Of a stretch of DNA of 22,327 nucleotides, positions 8,922 to 15,222 are shown piece after piece. The DNA comes from PBB1 sp031390425. GTDB taxonomy: Bacteria > Pseudomonadota > Gammaproteobacteria > Burkholderiales > Burkholderiaceae_C. Made by a program: the position numbers and the translations under genes. Each line of letters begins with the position of its first letter. The first letter of the stretch is position 1. The notes under the pieces are model-generated. The model had not been told where the DNA came from, ran no database searches, and saw only the letters and a program-made list of their open reading frames with translations. The stretch lies in contig JANMTL010000145.1 in the NCBI GenBank assembly GCA_031390425.1, positions 1 to 22,327 on the forward strand, given 5' to 3'.

Positions 8922-9125
8922 CACTCGGTGTCTCGGGGAGGCAGGCGGTTGTGCGGGCGGTGCCGCAAGGTCAGCCAAAAATGTAGCGCACGCCGCCTGG
9001 GCCCAGCGCAGACTTCCGTGACGGACTCCCCACGTCGGCGCACGGCCGCGGGGCCCATCGTTCTTTGCGTCCGCGTGGAAGCGGTCGAGCACGCGGTGGA
9101 TGTCGAGTTCTCAACGTTTCGGCCG

Positions 9126-9154
9126 CTGCAACCGCTGCCGCGCCAACCTAGAAT
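9126..9154 (+). promoter_or_regulatory. Candidate sigma-70 promoter for the ACP gene
   Basis: TAGAAT at 9149-9154 matches five of six consensus -10 bases and stands out in a GC-rich region. A CTGCAA at 9126-9131 lies exactly 17 bases upstream but matches only three of six -35 bases. Transcription would start near 9161, giving a leader of about 105 bases before the TTG start at 9266. The -10 is good, the -35 poor. Confidence 0.35.
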
Positions 9155-9254
9155 GAAGGCCGTAAAACGACGCTCGCCCAGCCCGGGATTCCGGCGTCTG
9201 CCGCGCCATGACAGGCTTCGCGAATCGTGTGCATTGCCGCATGCGCCGCTGGAT

Positions 9255-9258
9255 GGAG
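9255..9258 (+). promoter_or_regulatory. Ribosome binding site deciding the TTG start of the ACP gene
   Basis: GGAG lies seven bases before TTG at 9266. An in-frame ATG at 9227 has no such site and would add 13 residues not typical of carrier proteins, so the TTG is preferred. Confidence 0.65.
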
Positions 9259-9265
9259 AACACGA

Positions 9266-9517
9266 TTGAACGTCAGAACCGAGCTGCTTTCGCTGCTGGA
9301 CAGCACCTTGAATCTGGGCGGCCGCGGCCTGGCCTTCGTCGACTCGACGCCGTTGATGGGCGCCGTGCCCGAGCTCGACTCGATGGGTGTCGTGTCGCTG
9401 CTGACAGCCTTCGAGGACCGCCTGGGTTTCGCGGTCGAAGATGACGAGATCGACGGCTCGATCTTCCGCACCTTCGGCACGCTGCTCGAATTCGTCGAGC
9501 AAAAAGTCGCGGCCTGA
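9266..9517 (+). CDS. Acyl carrier protein, exosortase A-associated (ACP 1)
   Basis: An 83-residue four-helix acyl carrier protein. The 4'-phosphopantetheine serine is Ser39 in ELDSMGVVSLL, the canonical DSM/DSL context at the start of helix II. The rest (FEDRLGF, DDEIDGSIFRTFGTLLEFVE) follows the acidic carrier pattern. The start is a TTG supported by GGAG seven bases upstream. It is a single gene, divergent from the AMP-forming ligase and convergent with the kinase-like gene, whose stop is 39 bases away. A holo-ACP synthase is not in the window, so modification must come from the housekeeping AcpS or a distant transferase. Likely partner is the adjacent ligase, which would load it with an acyl group; that pairing is inferred from position. 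Confidence 0.9.
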   Translation: MNVRTELLSLLDSTLNLGGRGLAFVDSTPLMGAVPELDSMGVVSLLTAFEDRLGFAVEDDEIDGSIFRTFGTLLEFVEQKVAA

Positions 9518-9556
9518 CCTCGCAGTTGCGCCCCGCGAGTCGCGACGCGCTCAGCG

Positions 9557-10450
9557 TCAGACGTCGACCAATGTGCGTTGTGAATCGAGGTCGAGCAACA
9601 GCCGGTCCATCCGCTCGCGTACACCCGGGCCGTAGTTGCGCTTCATGTACCGGAACACCAGCGCATAGACCGGCGTCAACGTCTCGTAATCGTCGGGTGC
9701 GAGGTGCATCGCCTCGCAGGCACTGCGCACCAGGCGGCTCGTTGCGTCGGCACGCCGCTCGCGACCGGTGAACAGGCGCGCGGCGTCGTCGGCCAGCGAC
9801 AACTCGAGCGTGAAGAGGTCGAGACCCGGCAGACACGCAGCACCGAAATCCTCCCAGTCGAAGATCACCGCCGCACCGGCGCGGGTCTGCCCGATGTTGT
9901 TGAGCACCAGATCGCCATGCTGCGCCATCGATGGCTGGTTGGCTGCACGCAGCACGGCGTCGCTGCGCAACCAGCGCCGTGCCAGCATCGCCAGCGGGTG
10001 CCCCTCGAAGTAGCTGCCGAGCGTGGCCACGATGGTCGAGTTCTGCATCGTGGCCACGTCGGTCGGCACGGTCGCGGCGGGCATCGCTGCAAAGTAGGCG
10101 ACCAGGTCCGAGAACACGCTGCCGCGTGCTTGCGGGTCGCGAACGCGCTGCGGGTTGAGCGCACGGTAGTCGACCGCGCGGCACACCAGCAGCTCGATGC
10201 CCTCGCGCTGCGCGTAGCCCACGAAGCGCGGCACCAGCGAGGCATAACAAGCGGTGGCCGCGGCGCAGCGTTGTGCTTCCCGTTGCAGGCTCGTGCAGTC
10301 GGAAAACTTGACGTAGGTGTCGCTGACGCCGTGGCGCGTGAGCAGCAGCCACAAGCACGCGCCCTGGGTCAGGTTGACGGTGGTCTCGAACGGTATCGAT
10401 GTGTCGAACCAGCCCTCGGATTGCAGCAGCTCCAGCACACGGCTCAGCAT
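9557..10450 (-). CDS. APH/choline-kinase-fold phosphotransferase
   Basis: A 297-residue protein with the small-molecule kinase fold. Visible active-site residues are complete: Lys48 in TYVKFSD for ATP, Glu58 in LQREAQR, catalytic Asp180 and Asn185 in HGDLVLNN, and metal-binding Asp198 in IFDWEDFG. The family phosphorylates hydroxyls of aminoglycosides, choline, homoserine or sugars; within a polysaccharide locus a sugar or glycan-linked alcohol is more likely than an antibiotic. The ATG at 10450 overlaps the stop of the upstream gene (ATGCTGA, seven bases), which fixes the start and shows coupling; an upstream in-frame extension to 10696 is the shadow of that neighbour. It is the last gene of a three-gene minus-strand operon with a methyltransferase and a methyltransferase-like protein. 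Substrate unknown. Confidence 0.82.
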   Translation of the reverse strand: MLSRVLELLQSEGWFDTSIPFETTVNLTQGACLWLLLTRHGVSDTYVKFSDCTSLQREAQRCAAATACYASLVPRFVGYAQREGIELLVCRAVDYRALNPQRVRDPQARGSVFSDLVAYFAAMPAATVPTDVATMQNSTIVATLGSYFEGHPLAMLARRWLRSDAVLRAANQPSMAQHGDLVLNNIGQTRAGAAVIFDWEDFGAACLPGLDLFTLELSLADDAARLFTGRERRADATSRLVRSACEAMHLAPDDYETLTPVYALVFRYMKRNYGPGVRERMDRLLLDLDSQRTLVDV

Positions 10451-11187
10451 GGTCGCCGGGCCCAAAAGAAGAGTTGCGGCTGCAGCAGCCCGCCCAGACC
10501 GGCGTGTGCGAGCAACAGCCTCAGTGCGTAACCGACACGCCCGCAGCGGCCCTGCGTCGAGCGGATCGCGCGCAGAAAGTGCGCGCGCGACGCGGCGCCT
10601 TGGGTGGGGATCAATCCCATCGGCGTGTCGATGCTCGGCTGCACGTAGAAGCATTCGGCCTCCACCAGGCCGGCCCGACGCAACCGGCTCAGGCACTGCC
10701 CAGCGCAGCCGATGCCTTGCGGGCGGACGATCGTCCCGATCAATCCGCGCAAGCCAGACCAGCGCAGCAGGTGACGCAGGGCACAGAGGTGGTCCAGGTG
10801 CCCGACGACGACTCCACCGGGCACGAGCAGCTCGCGCGCGAGCCCCAAAATTTTGCGGTTGTTCGCTCCGGACCCGTCGACGGCAGCCAGCGCGAGGCGG
10901 CGACCCAGCACCGCGGGCAGCGCCACGGCGTCGAACCGCTGCGCGCCTTGTGCAAGAACCGACTCGAGTGCACCGAGCGCCACCACGGTGACGGCATCGC
11001 GTCCCCAGCCATTGCCGATCAGCGCGCCGTCGTCATCCGCGCAGACGACGAGCAGACGCCGCGGCGCCGGCGGCGTGGGCAACCGGTACAGCAACTGCAG
11101 CCGCGACACGCCGTCGGCGTAGGGATACTGAACATCCACGGGAGCGCTGGCGCGGTGTCGATCAGGCTCAACGCTTGCGGGCGACAA
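10444..11187 (-). CDS. Degenerate class I methyltransferase-like protein, function unknown
   Basis: A 247-residue protein that I recognise only by fold-like features. RRLLVVCADDDGALIG (43-58) occupies the place of the SAM-binding first strand and glycine loop but lacks the GxGxG pattern. RFDAVALPAVLG (84-95) and LLVPGGVVVGHLDH (120-133) resemble methyltransferase strands 4 and 5. The tail (EAECFYVQPSIDTPMGLIP, about 176-194) resembles the C-terminal segment of polysaccharide-locus methyltransferase-like proteins found beside APH-like kinases. Loss of the SAM loop suggests it may be inactive or bind something else. No ATG is available: TTG 11187 overlaps the methyltransferase stop by 20 bases, while GTG 11139 gives a 231-residue version; the start is uncertain. 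It is coupled to the kinase gene by a seven-base overlap, so the two probably work together. Confidence 0.65.
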   Translation of the reverse strand: MSPASVEPDRHRASAPVDVQYPYADGVSRLQLLYRLPTPPAPRRLLVVCADDDGALIGNGWGRDAVTVVALGALESVLAQGAQRFDAVALPAVLGRRLALAAVDGSGANNRKILGLARELLVPGGVVVGHLDHLCALRHLLRWSGLRGLIGTIVRPQGIGCAGQCLSRLRRAGLVEAECFYVQPSIDTPMGLIPTQGAASRAHFLRAIRSTQGRCGRVGYALRLLLAHAGLGGLLQPQLFFWARRPC

Positions 11188-11917
11188 CGATCACATCGGG
11201 GGCCACGGGCGCGAAAATTTCGCTGCCGAAACGCGCTTCGTTCTTCAACGCGCGGGCGTCGTCGGCGCGCGTGGTCAGCATCATGCGCATGCGGAACATC
11301 CACGCGCCGATCGGCTGCAAGGCCACGATGTCGAGCCCGTGACGACCCAGCAAGCCGCGCAGCTTGGGCAAGTGCAAATCCATGTCCCCGGCCGAACCCC
11401 CCGTCACACGCGCCAGCAGTGCAAACAGAGCGCGCGGGTTGCGGTGGCTGTTGATGATCAGGTGTCCGCCGCGGGCCAGCCGCTTGGTGATGGCCTGCAA
11501 AGCGCCTTCGCGCAACTCGTCCTGTGCGTTGCCGAAGAAGCGGAACGAAGTGATCAGGTCGAACTGCCCGAGATCGGGATCCTGCTGCGTCAGATCGGCG
11601 AGATGAAACGTCGTCTGCGGGCACTTCTTGCGGGCCTCTTCGATCATGGTCGGCGAGATGTCGACCGCCGTCGATCGGGCCGCCAGCTGGGCCACTTGCT
11701 CGGTGATGCGGCCGGTGCCGCAGGCGAAGTCCAGATAGTGCTGCGGGCCTTGCGGATAGAAGCGGCGCACCAAGTGCGACAGGTGGCGGCGTTCCCACGC
11801 GGCCATGTAGGCATCGAAAGGCGATTCGGCCAAGTTGGCGTCGTATCGACTCCCTTTGTCGAGGTGTATGGCCCGGTAATCCTGGTCGTTGGAGGACATC
11901 TTTTCGATCGCGCCCAT
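11168..11917 (-). CDS. Class I SAM-dependent methyltransferase
   Basis: A 249-residue soluble methyltransferase. Motif I is intact: YLDFACGTGRITEQVA (61-76) with Asp63 and the GTG loop; the ribose-binding acidic residue is Asp86 in AVDISPTMIEEA, and ADLTQQD (107-113) is the adenine-side acidic motif. The later strand GGHLIINSHRNP (150-161) completes the Rossmann-like fold. C-terminal residues 190-249 form a substrate lid with no diagnostic motif, so O-, N- or C-methylation of a sugar cannot be told apart. The ATG at 11917 is chosen because AAGGA lies five bases upstream; other in-frame ATGs at 11959 and 11899 lack this. It is the first gene of the operon that continues into the methyltransferase-like protein and the APH-fold kinase. 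Confidence 0.85.
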   Translation of the reverse strand: MGAIEKMSSNDQDYRAIHLDKGSRYDANLAESPFDAYMAAWERRHLSHLVRRFYPQGPQHYLDFACGTGRITEQVAQLAARSTAVDISPTMIEEARKKCPQTTFHLADLTQQDPDLGQFDLITSFRFFGNAQDELREGALQAITKRLARGGHLIINSHRNPRALFALLARVTGGSAGDMDLHLPKLRGLLGRHGLDIVALQPIGAWMFRMRMMLTTRADDARALKNEARFGSEIFAPVAPDVIVVARKR

Positions 11918-12215
11918 GGTGATCCTTGTGGTTCGGTCAATGCGCCGGTCTGTCATCAAACGGTCACGCCACCGTCATCTTTGAATTCTCGCATGCAGGC
12001 TCTGCAATCAGCCTGCGTCGCCGCCTGGAGAACGGCTCTAAAGCTCAACAAAATCAAATACTTGCAAGCTTTCGCACGCTTGGTGGGCGAAGGCACAGGC
12101 GGTTGGATGAGGACCCACGGATGCGTCGCAGGCCACACGCTGAAATCCATTTCTCTGGCGCCTCGTGAGGCCGGTCACGGTCGGCGCCCGAGGGCGCGTA
12201 TAGACTTTGGTCCTG
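11918..12215. other. Divergent intergenic region between methyltransferase and TPR genes
   Basis: About 300 bases without a gene. It includes an AT-richer stretch near 12035-12075, unusual for this DNA, and two small GC-rich inverted repeats at 12160-12171 and 12184-12197 close to the TPR gene start. AAGGA at 11923-11927 (minus strand) is the ribosome site of the methyltransferase. No promoter with good hexamers on both sides was found. Confidence 0.5.
12160..12197. repeat. Two tandem short inverted repeats upstream of the TPR gene
   Basis: GCCTC-GT-GAGGC (12160-12171) and GCGCCC-GA-GGGCGC (12184-12197) are perfect small palindromes 12 bases apart, the second ending 18 bases before ATG 12216. 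They could be protein-binding sites or short RNA hairpins in a leader. Short GC palindromes are common in such DNA, so significance is uncertain. Confidence 0.3.
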
Positions 12216-13013
12216 ATGAACATGCAGCCGTTGGCCTTGACCCGCACCGACCCTGAGCCCTTGCGTCGGCTCGACGCAGCCGCCGCTTCGCTGCACACCC
12301 GATGCGCTTGGCAGACGCGAGCGGCGGTCCGCATGACCTGCTTCGTATTCGTCGGGTTGATGGGCTGCTCTGCCTCAGCGCAGCAGGCCGACCTGAGCTG
12401 CGGCAACCCGTTCGTCAACACCTTCGGCCCGCACGACTACCGCACAGACAAAGGGCCCAACCGCCGGATCGTCGAGGACTATCACTTCACGCCGAACGTC
12501 GAATCGCTGATCAGCGGTCAGTCCGCGTCGATCGGGTCCGACATCGACTACACGCTGCGCGCTTTTCCCAACCATCACCGCGCACTGACGTCGATGATGA
12601 ATCTGGGCCTCAGGACGAAGAGTGCCAGGCCGCCAGGTGCGCAGTTCTCGGTCGAGTGCTATTTCAAGCGTGCCTTGCTTTTCCGCCCCGATGACACCAT
12701 CGCGCGGATGCTGTACGCCAAGCACCTGGCCGATACCGGACGCAAAGCCGAGGCGGTGCAGGCACTTGATGCCACGCGGGAGAAGGCCACGGATAACGCC
12801 TTCACGCACTACAACATCGGACTGCTGTATTTCGAGTTTGGGCAGACCGACAAGGCGTTGGTGCAGGCCCACAAAGCGCTGAGCTTGGGGTTTGAGCGGC
12901 CTGAGTTGAAGGCCCGACTGCAGGCGGCCAACAAGTGGACGGAGCCGCCACCAGAAGATCCGGCCAGCGCGGCTTCCGCTGCGGAGGCTGCGGCTTCAGA
13001 GCCCTCGCGCTGA
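12216..13013 (+). CDS. Exported TPR-containing protein of polysaccharide loci
   Basis: A 265-residue protein with an N-terminal export signal. Arginines at about 35 and 39 precede a short hydrophobic stretch TCFVFVGLMGC (41-51) and an SASAQQ end; LMGC could also be read as a lipobox. The mature part opens with a conserved region containing CGNPFVNTFGPHDYRTD, VEDYHFTP and DIDYTLRAFPNHHRAL, which I associate with a recurring periplasmic protein of proteobacterial exopolysaccharide clusters. Two or three TPR-like helical repeats follow (about 150-235: FKRALLFRPDDTIARMLYAKHL, AFTHYNIGLLYFEFGQTDKAL). The tail is Ala/Glu/Pro-rich. Such proteins are thought to scaffold envelope assembly; no enzymatic motif is visible. 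The start is uncertain: ATG 12216 retains the positive n-region, whereas ATG 12333 would begin directly at the hydrophobic stretch. Confidence 0.78.
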   Translation: MNMQPLALTRTDPEPLRRLDAAAASLHTRCAWQTRAAVRMTCFVFVGLMGCSASAQQADLSCGNPFVNTFGPHDYRTDKGPNRRIVEDYHFTPNVESLISGQSASIGSDIDYTLRAFPNHHRALTSMMNLGLRTKSARPPGAQFSVECYFKRALLFRPDDTIARMLYAKHLADTGRKAEAVQALDATREKATDNAFTHYNIGLLYFEFGQTDKALVQAHKALSLGFERPELKARLQAANKWTEPPPEDPASAASAAEAAASEPSR

Positions 13014-13017
13014 GGAT

Positions 13018-13078
13018 GCGCCCCGTTGTCAACGGGCGCCAACAGAAGTCGCAGCGCCGATCGCCATCGAACTGCGAC
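13018..13078. terminator. Tandem hairpins between convergent TPR and hydrolase genes
   Basis: Two inverted repeats fill the 78-base convergent gap. The first (13018-13039) pairs GCG/CGC and CCCGT/ACGGG around a one-base bulge, starting five bases after the TPR stop. The second (13048-13078) pairs GTCGCAG with CTGCGAC and has an inner CGAT/ATCG stem. There is no T-run on either side, so these may work as U-less or bidirectional terminators, or just protect 3' ends. Confidence 0.42.
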
Positions 13079-13091
13079 GAACGCGACGCGG

Positions 13092-14906
13092 TTAATCCCT
13101 GATCCAGTCGACGATGGCGTCGGATGCCGCGTCTTTCCACACCTTCTTCGAAAACGTGTGATCGGCGCCGTCGATGTCCCGGCGCAAAACCCGCGGGTCG
13201 TCGAGCAGCCCATCCCAGGCCCGCGACGCGGCAGTGACCTCGTCGAACTCGTCGGCGATGTAGTCGTGACCGCTCATCAGCAGCAGCACCCGGCCCGTGT
13301 ATCGGCTCAGGCCGGTGGCCGTTTTCACCGGCAGCGGCAGGCCCGAGAGGTCGTCGCGTGCCTCGCCCAGGCCGGCGCGCGCGAACATGCGTCGGCCACG
13401 CACATAAGCGCGCAGCGTGTCGACCAGCGAGGTCAGTGAACCGACGACATCGAACTCGCCGCGCCGAACTTTGGTCCAGAACGCGCCCGAGCGCAGGCGG
13501 TCGAGGTAGTAGTGTTTGACGATCACCTGCGCGCGACCCTCGTCCGTGCGGACCCAGGGGTTGACGAGCACGGTGCCGGCCACCCGCGGGTCCTGCCACG
13601 CATAGAAAAGGATGCCCGAGGCCGACTCGCATTCGCCGATCAGCACCACCTCGCGCAGTTGCGGCTCGCAGGCCATCAGACCGTCGATGGCGGCCCGGAT
13701 GTCGGCCTCGGAGTGTTCGAAGCCGAGGTAGCTGCCGCTGCTGTCGCCCATGCCGCGCAAGTCGAAACGCAACACCGGGTGGCCGTGGTCGGCCAGCTTG
13801 CGCGCCAGCGAGACGAACTGCCGGTGCGCCCCGGCGCGGTACTGCGGCCCGCCTGCCACCACGATCACCACGCCGCGCGTCGCACCGGTCTGACCCCGGT
13901 GCATGAACGACGACAAAACGTCAGCGCCGCAACGCAGCATCAGCGGGAACTCGCGCTCCGCCGCAGCGCCCGTGTCGATGCCTGCTGCTGATGGGGGCAG
14001 CGCAGCGCGCACATCCCAGGCGCCCGCACAGTGCACCGTCGCCGCAATGAGCGCTGGCGCCAGTTCGCGTTCGTGTACCTGCCAGAAGGCCGGGCCGGTC
14101 ACCCCCTCGGCATGCACGTTCGAGCCGGCCGCCTTCAGGGCTTCGATGGCTTTCAGCGATGCCGGCGCCAACGCGGCATCGGCGTCGCTCTGGATCTCGA
14201 ACCAGTCGATGTCCACGTGCGCCGCAGCGTCGAAGACCAGCGTGTCCAGCTCGGCCGCCAGCACCGGGCCGATGTAGTAGCCCGAGACTTCCACGGCTTC
14301 GCCAGCGGCCGACTTCTGGCGCAGTTCGCCGGTGGACTTCACCCGCTCGGGCAGGTTCATCTCGGCCGCAATGCGGATGCGCAGGAACTGCGTGTAGAAG
14401 GTTTTGCCGGACAACACCGGCTGCCACAGCAGCAGGCGGCGTACGCTGCGGCAGCTGCGTGCCAACTCGGTCGCCATGAGCGCCCCCAGACGCAAGCCGA
14501 GCAGCGCGCGACAGCCGTGGCCGAAGCGCTCGAGCCAGTCGACCCCGCGCAGCAGATCGTCGCGCCACTGCGCCCAGGTGGCGTCGACGAACTCGCCCGC
14601 ACTGTCGCCCGTGCCGTAAGGGTCGAGCACCAGCGTGCCGGCACCGATCTCGGCCAGCGCGCGCGCCTGCAACGACACCATCGCGCGGCAGCGGTTCATC
14701 TCTTCGGCGAACGCCGGTACCACGAGCAGGTCGCCACGCGGCGCCACGCCGACTTTCGGCGCGAAGTACAGCGCGCACAGGCCGCCGCGGGCGCCTTGCA
14801 GCACGAAGGGGCGTGGCGCAGCCGCGTGGGTGTCCGCACCGATGGCGCCGGCGTTCGACGGAAGGTCGCTGCCAGTCGCCGCAGCACTCCATGCCGTGCG
14901 GTTCAC
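13092..14906 (-). CDS. Fused exosortase A system-associated hydrolases (hydrolase 2-hydrolase 1 fusion)
   Basis: A 604-residue protein made of two alpha/beta-hydrolase domains that are usually separate genes in XrtA loci. Residues 30-300 match the 'hydrolase 2' family (VVPAFAEEMNRCR, DPYGTGDSAGEF, LLWQPVLSGKTF). Its nucleophile elbow reads GLRLG with Arg139 where Ser is expected, so this half is probably not a classical hydrolase. Residues 320-604 match 'hydrolase 1' (VVAGGPQYRAGAHRQF, RFDLRGMGDSSG). Here the elbow is GECES with Cys426 as the likely nucleophile, Asp548 in SGHDYI and His583 in GADHTF completing a triad. The GTG start at 14906 overlaps the ACP stop (GTGA) with AAGG six bases upstream, so coupling is clear. 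Being coupled to an ACP suggests a thioesterase or acyltransferase role on carrier-bound acyl groups; this is inference. Confidence 0.88.
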   Translation of the reverse strand: MNRTAWSAAATGSDLPSNAGAIGADTHAAAPRPFVLQGARGGLCALYFAPKVGVAPRGDLLVVPAFAEEMNRCRAMVSLQARALAEIGAGTLVLDPYGTGDSAGEFVDATWAQWRDDLLRGVDWLERFGHGCRALLGLRLGALMATELARSCRSVRRLLLWQPVLSGKTFYTQFLRIRIAAEMNLPERVKSTGELRQKSAAGEAVEVSGYYIGPVLAAELDTLVFDAAAHVDIDWFEIQSDADAALAPASLKAIEALKAAGSNVHAEGVTGPAFWQVHERELAPALIAATVHCAGAWDVRAALPPSAAGIDTGAAAEREFPLMLRCGADVLSSFMHRGQTGATRGVVIVVAGGPQYRAGAHRQFVSLARKLADHGHPVLRFDLRGMGDSSGSYLGFEHSEADIRAAIDGLMACEPQLREVVLIGECESASGILFYAWQDPRVAGTVLVNPWVRTDEGRAQVIVKHYYLDRLRSGAFWTKVRRGEFDVVGSLTSLVDTLRAYVRGRRMFARAGLGEARDDLSGLPLPVKTATGLSRYTGRVLLLMSGHDYIADEFDEVTAASRAWDGLLDDPRVLRRDIDGADHTFSKKVWKDAASDAIVDWIRD

Positions 14907-15139
14907 GCGGCGCCTTGCTGCCCCAGGAAAGCCAGGATGGCCGGTACCGAGTTGAGGTTGCCGAACTCCTCGACCTCGATGTACACGTCGAACTCTTGCT
15001 CCAGCGCCATGATCAGGTTGACCTGGCCGAGCGAATCCCAGGCCGGCAGGTCCTGGTCACGGGTGGTTTCGGTGACCTTGGCTGGCGCCACCTTGAGCGT
15101 GGTGGCTATGGTCTTCTGCAGTTTTTCGAATGTCGTCAT
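14903..15139 (-). CDS. Acyl carrier protein next to FkbH-like gene (ACP 2)
   Basis: A 78-residue acyl carrier protein. Ser36 in PAWDSLGQVNL is the phosphopantetheine attachment site; LIMALEQEFDVYIEVEEFGNL is the helix II-III region typical of the small carrier proteins that accompany FkbH enzymes. It lies 83 bases downstream of the FkbH-like gene and overlaps the hydrolase-fusion start by four bases, so the three form an operon. The natural reading is that FkbH loads a three-carbon acyl group onto this ACP. ATG 15139 is chosen because it gives normal carrier length; a TTG at 15184 in frame would add 15 Pro/Ala-rich residues. The Shine-Dalgarno is weak. It differs clearly from the other ACP of the window, indicating a second acyl substrate. 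Confidence 0.9.
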   Translation of the reverse strand: MTTFEKLQKTIATTLKVAPAKVTETTRDQDLPAWDSLGQVNLIMALEQEFDVYIEVEEFGNLNSVPAILAFLGQQGAA

Positions 15140-15222
15140 CGGGCGAATCCATGCTGGCGGGGCCCGCGCCGAGCCCGCCTGCAACGGCGTGACACAGCGG
15201 GCCCCAGTGGGACGGCAGATCG

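Larger units (their letters stand above)
8922..9265. other. Divergent intergenic region between acyl-CoA ligase and ACP genes
   Basis: 344 bases without a supported gene. It must contain the promoter of the ligase/decarboxylase operon and that of the ACP gene. Only a weak sigma-70-like pair for the ACP (9126-9154) was recognised; nothing convincing was found for the ligase direction. Open frames crossing it on both strands lack a ribosome site and family resemblance. Confidence 0.5.

Noticed and set aside
8950..8990. Sigma-54-like sequence on the minus strand before the acyl-CoA ligase (TGGCTGACCTTGC)
   Set aside because: The spacing between GG and GC is eight rather than ten bases, which is not functional for RpoN.
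8922..9092. N-terminal extension of the acyl-CoA ligase in the same frame
   Set aside because: The extra 57 residues are unlike the ANL N-terminus, and ATG 8921 already gives the normal family length.
7548..9269. Plus-strand open frame opposite the acyl-CoA ligase
   Set aside because: The ligase has every ANL motif on the minus strand; this frame has no recognisable domain or ribosome site.
9557..10450. Aminoglycoside resistance gene
   Set aside because: Only the kinase fold is shared. The operon context with methyltransferases in an EPS locus argues for a glycan or sugar substrate.
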